From Candidatus Lambdaproteobacteria bacterium (lineage in GTDB: Bacteria > SAR324 > NAC60-12), in assembly GCA_012964265.1 (NCBI GenBank), contig DTUH01000203.1:1-9498 (forward strand): a stretch of DNA of 9,498 nucleotides. Reading direction: 5' to 3'. A program made the position numbers and the translations under genes. Positions 6,341-9,498 of this stretch are shown one piece after another (the stretch's first letter is position 1; each line of letters starts with the position of its first letter). The notes under the pieces are model-generated. The model ran no database searches. It was not told where the DNA came from and saw only the letters and a list, made by a program, of their open reading frames with translations.

Positions 6341-8722
6341 TCAAAGCTCCGGCTCACTTTCCTCTTTTTTTGTTTTCTCAGTTACTGCCTGTACGCATCT
6401 TGTAGAATGTGAAAGATCCAAAACAGGTTCTGTTCCGGATTTGTAGTGCTCCTCATTTATCTCTTCATCTTTATCACAAGATATCGCACGTCTGCCGGAT
6501 TTGTGGATTTTGACTGTTGTGATTCCCGGAGGTTGTCTAAATTGTTCTGTTGGTAAATTAGCAACTGCATTTTTCATAAAATTGATCCAGATCGGAGCTG
6601 CTGCCTTGGACCCGGTTTCAGATTTGCCCATTCTTCTTGGCTTGTCAAATCCAACGTAAACCCCTGTAAGCAATTGCGGAATGTAACCGATGTACCACGC
6701 ATCAACGCTTTCATTCGTGGTCCCAGTTTTTCCAGCAGAAGGACGACCGAGTGCCCGGGCTCGCCTGCCTGTACCACGTTGAACCACATCTTGTAAAACA
6801 TTGCTCAGGAGGAAAGCGGTTTCTTCTGAGGTGACTTGCTTATATTCAGGTTCATTGTATTCCAGAATGTTTCCAGCTTGATCTTCAACACGCAAAACAT
6901 AAAGAGGCTTAACCAGTCGGCCTTTATTTGCAAAAACACCGTAAGCAGATATCATCTCTTGTAAAGTTGTAGACAACGAACCGAGGCATGTTGTCAAATT
7001 TTCCATCATGTCAGCGGTGATACCAAAACGGCGGCTGTAAAGAATGACCTGTTTTGGTGTTAATTCTTCACAAAGTCCAATAGTCGACAAGTTTAAGCTT
7101 TTGACAAGAGCAGTGCGCAGTGAGACTTTGCCCATGATTTTATCTCCATAATTTTTTGGAGTCCATATCTCAGCATCTCCTGCAGTTTTTGCGCCAGTGG
7201 CATAAGCTCTTGGGCTGTCAATCAACGCACTGCTGAGTGTATAACCTGCATCAAGTGCAGCAGAATAAACAATTGGCTTGAATGATGATCCGGGCTGTCT
7301 AAGAGCCTGAATAGCGCGGTTAAATTCACTTTCTCCATAACGGTAACCACCAGTCATCGAAAAGACCTCTCCAGTCTTTGGATCCATCGCCAATAAAGCT
7401 CCATTGACTAATGGTTCCTGATATAACTGCAGGCGGAAAAAATTATTAGTTGAGTCATAATCTACAAGTCTTACCTGAACTTCATCGCCTGTTGAAAAAA
7501 TTTCTGAAGGTTTGGAAATCCGGATTGGTTTTTCGTCTTTCAGGATATCCCCATTTTTCCAAGTTTTGATATTGTTCCATTCCAGAATTCCGGAAGATTC
7601 TCCAAGTATTACGGAAACTTTTTTCTCACTTACTTCATTGACAATGCCGCCAACAATGTTTCCAAGAAAAAGCGAATCAATTTTTACAGCATTTTCTAGT
7701 GTTGAAGTGTCTGAAAAGCTGCTGTTGTCAGAATCATCCTCCTTCTGTTCACCATGAAAACCCTGCCGTTTTGTTAACTCTAATATTCCTTTCCTCAAAG
7801 CTTCATGAGCATATGTCTGATAGTTCAGATCCATTGCTAAATAAACTTTAAGACCTCCTTGATAAAGTACTTTTGAACCATATTTCTTGATCAGATAACG
7901 TCTCACATGTTCGACATAGTAGGAAGTGGCCTCCGTGGTTGCGTCATGGATTCGAATTAAGCTGATCGGCGTCTCAATTGTTTTTTGCAATTCTTGCTCC
8001 GAGATGAAGCCTTCTTGACGCATTCTCCGTAAAACTATATTTCTCCGATGCAGGGCAAATTCAGGATTTACGTGTGGTGCATAACGGGAAGGTGCTGGAA
8101 GTATACCTACTAGCAGCGCACTTTCTGCGAGATCAAGTTCTATCGCGTGTTTACCAAAATAACCCTGCGATGCGGCCTCAATGCCTTCGGCATTACCCAA
8201 ATATACTTTGTTCAGATAAAGCGACAGGATTTCTTGTTTGGAAAATTGCATTTCCATCCGGAAGGCAAGCAGCATTTCCCTGAGTTTCCGGACGATCTGT
8301 TTTTCTCTACTCAACAAAAACAGTCTGGCAGTTTGCTGAGTGAGTGTGCTGGCACCCTGCACAATTCGGCCTGCCTGTAAATTTGCAATGAATGCTTTGG
8401 GAATTCTCAGCGGGTCAATTCCGAGGTGAGAGAAAAAACGTGAATCTTCACTGGCAATCAAGGCCTGTACAAGATACGGTGGAAACTGCTCGTAGGGAAC
8501 AACTATTCGTCTCTGGATGAAAAGCTCTTCAATCTGTTTGCCTTCACGGTCGTAGAGAACCGTCGGCAAAACGTCGTTTCGTTTGTGGAGTTCATCTTCC
8601 AGGTTTTGTGGTAATGTTTTGCTGAGCTCATAAAGAAATATACCGAGAGCAGAAGCAGAAAAAACTCCTGTAATTATAACTAACCAGAAAGTCCACTTGA
8701 TAAACTGAGCCAGCCTTCTCAT
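6341..8722 (-). CDS. mrcA: Penicillin-binding protein 1A (bifunctional transglycosylase/transpeptidase)
   Basis: This inner-membrane enzyme polymerises lipid II into glycan strands and crosslinks their peptides. The 793 residues begin with a cytoplasmic/TM anchor (membrane segment about 11-31). The GT51 transglycosylase domain spans about 55-245 with EDSRFFSHLGID (catalytic Glu92), QGASTLTQQ (122-130), ILSLYLNKVYLGN (165-177) and EAASQGYFGK (182-191). An OB-type insert of PBP1A follows (about 320-435), preceded by an acidic, Ser-rich stretch at 324-344. The transpeptidase domain spans about 438-715, with SxxK at Ser479/Lys482 (GSSFKP), SLN at 542-544 and KTGT at 665-668. All catalytic motifs are intact. 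The tail holds GITTVKIHKSG and SGTEP, usual in PBP1A. The ATG at 8722 is followed by basic residues before the TM helix, as expected, but has no Shine-Dalgarno. It may be transcribed with the gene at 8819-9337 (gap 97 bases) or from its own promoter. Confidence 0.95.
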   Translation of the reverse strand: MRRLAQFIKWTFWLVIITGVFSASALGIFLYELSKTLPQNLEDELHKRNDVLPTVLYDREGKQIEELFIQRRIVVPYEQFPPYLVQALIASEDSRFFSHLGIDPLRIPKAFIANLQAGRIVQGASTLTQQTARLFLLSREKQIVRKLREMLLAFRMEMQFSKQEILSLYLNKVYLGNAEGIEAASQGYFGKHAIELDLAESALLVGILPAPSRYAPHVNPEFALHRRNIVLRRMRQEGFISEQELQKTIETPISLIRIHDATTEATSYYVEHVRRYLIKKYGSKVLYQGGLKVYLAMDLNYQTYAHEALRKGILELTKRQGFHGEQKEDDSDNSSFSDTSTLENAVKIDSLFLGNIVGGIVNEVSEKKVSVILGESSGILEWNNIKTWKNGDILKDEKPIRISKPSEIFSTGDEVQVRLVDYDSTNNFFRLQLYQEPLVNGALLAMDPKTGEVFSMTGGYRYGESEFNRAIQALRQPGSSFKPIVYSAALDAGYTLSSALIDSPRAYATGAKTAGDAEIWTPKNYGDKIMGKVSLRTALVKSLNLSTIGLCEELTPKQVILYSRRFGITADMMENLTTCLGSLSTTLQEMISAYGVFANKGRLVKPLYVLRVEDQAGNILEYNEPEYKQVTSEETAFLLSNVLQDVVQRGTGRRARALGRPSAGKTGTTNESVDAWYIGYIPQLLTGVYVGFDKPRRMGKSETGSKAAAPIWINFMKNAVANLPTEQFRQPPGITTVKIHKSGRRAISCDKDEEINEEHYKSGTEPVLDLSHSTRCVQAVTEKTKKEESEPEL

Positions 8723-8818
8723 TGTATTTGTCAGTTATTTTATTTAGGATTTAGATTACAGTTGTCTGCTTAGTTGTCAGTCGGGAGACAGCCAAAGCTG
8801 CAAAATTGCTTCATGATT

Positions 8819-9337
8819 TTAGCATTTGCTGTTTGCGGCATTAAATGCTTGTTCGGCCAGAGAAATTGCCTGGTTACGAATTTCAGCTGAAAAATTATTT
8901 AACTCAAATTGTTCCAGGAAATCTGAAAAATCCTCTCCTTCTGAGTCAGCAATGATTTTGTGCAAAATACTTTTCAGCAAAAATGCATCTTTCGAGGAAA
9001 TGTCTCCCAGCGCGGACTTATGAGTTGAAGCTGGTGAAGTACCTTGAAAAACATCATTAGAAGTATAAAATAGCTTCGTGGCTATACAGCGGCATCCGGG
9101 CTCATGAGGCAAGTCAGGTGGCTTTTTTTGCTTAAATTGCCTGCCATAGCGTATTCCGTCACCTTCGAGGCATGAGAGCGGAGTATCCCAATCTAAAAAG
9201 GTTTGCAGCTCAATCGCTTCGATTGTGGTGATAAAAGGATCAACTTTATTATTCTGCTTGGAAAAAATTTGATTTTTTTTGTGCCAAACCCAGTACAGCA
9301 GTATTACAGAGACAACTGCAATGAAAAGTTTTAACAT
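8819..9337 (-). CDS. Membrane-anchored protein of unknown function with an H-x3-C-R-C motif
   Basis: I do not recognise a named family for the whole 172-residue protein. An N-terminal hydrophobic helix (3-17, LFIAVVSVILLYWVW) followed by HKK looks like a single membrane anchor, with the rest probably cytoplasmic or periplasmic (side not decidable). The middle, 50-84, reads W-D-T-P-L-S-C56, then G-I-R-Y-G, then PPDLPHEPGCRC (73-84). This resembles the C-x(n)-DG-(K)-x-Y/F...P-x-HPxCRC element at the end of phage Mu F / SPP1 gp7-type head morphogenesis proteins, where Cys and His may hold zinc. The C-terminal part (115-170) is predicted helical and acidic. No phage gene is nearby. It lies upstream of PBP1A on the same strand. 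The ATG at 9337 lacks a strong ribosome binding site. Confidence 0.7.
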   Translation of the reverse strand: MLKLFIAVVSVILLYWVWHKKNQIFSKQNNKVDPFITTIEAIELQTFLDWDTPLSCLEGDGIRYGRQFKQKKPPDLPHEPGCRCIATKLFYTSNDVFQGTSPASTHKSALGDISSKDAFLLKSILHKIIADSEGEDFSDFLEQFELNNFSAEIRNQAISLAEQAFNAANSKC

Positions 9338-9412
9338 AATTTAGATTGCTTCTAAAACAGCATTACCGCAAAAATTGTGTTAAAGTGAAACTAAACTCTA
9401 ACCTTTAAATAT

Positions 9413-9498
9413 ATGAGAAATGATTACAACTTTCAAGACGAAGTAAATGGTAATCATGAGAAACCAGCAGAACAGATTTTAATTCTAAACGATTCAAT
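9413..9498 (+). CDS. Possible 5' end of an unknown gene leaving the window
   Basis: An ATG at 9413 opens a frame of 28 codons that stays open to the right edge (start MRNDYNFQDEVN, then EKPAEQILILND). It would be divergent from the gene at 8819-9337 across 75 bases. There is no Shine-Dalgarno, though most genes here lack one too. Too short to assign a family; it could be a chance open frame. Confidence 0.35.
   Translation, partial: MRNDYNFQDEVNGNHEKPAEQILILNDS

Overview
The window looks like chromosome from a moderately AT-rich, Gram-negative (diderm) bacterium of broadly proteobacterial type. Evidence for this is a TolA-like energy transducer followed by TolB, a class A penicillin-binding protein of the PBP1A type, and an HU protein. 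The LysM proteins at the left edge recall cell-wall amidase N-termini of deltaproteobacteria-like lineages (for example SAR324 or myxobacteria-like groups). That placement is an inference from family resemblance only. I see no mobile element, tRNA, rRNA or CRISPR array.

Layout from left to right. (1) Positions 1-1884, minus strand: two tandem paralogous secreted proteins with LysM-like modules. The second one (872 down to 1) runs off the window and has no closed frame inside it; it probably continues into a peptidoglycan amidase domain. (2) 1885-2289: non-coding, nothing firm. (3) 2290-2598, minus: a 102-residue charged protein whose core resembles the RNA-polymerase-binding segment of SutA, with a good extended -10 promoter upstream (2692-2720). 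(4) 2821-5791, minus: a compact cluster tolA - tolB - small HNH nuclease; tolB and the HNH gene share one base. The TolA linker carries a perfect 30-bp tandem repeat. (5) 5987-6262, plus: an HU protein with the only clear Shine-Dalgarno in the window and a long-stem terminator after it. (6) 6341-8722, minus: PBP1A. (7) 8819-9337, minus: a membrane-anchored protein of unknown function with an H-x3-C-R-C motif like that of phage head morphogenesis proteins. (8) 9413-9498, plus: possible start of a gene that leaves the window.

Most of the window serves the cell envelope. TolA and TolB belong to the Tol-Pal machine that pulls the outer membrane inward at division, PBP1A makes peptidoglycan, and the LysM pair binds and perhaps cuts it. 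TolQ, TolR and Pal are not here, so the Tol genes are split in this genome. No clearly new multi-gene system is visible. The entries most worth following are the SutA-like protein, the LysM pair, the HNH gene coupled to tolB, and the CRC-motif membrane protein.
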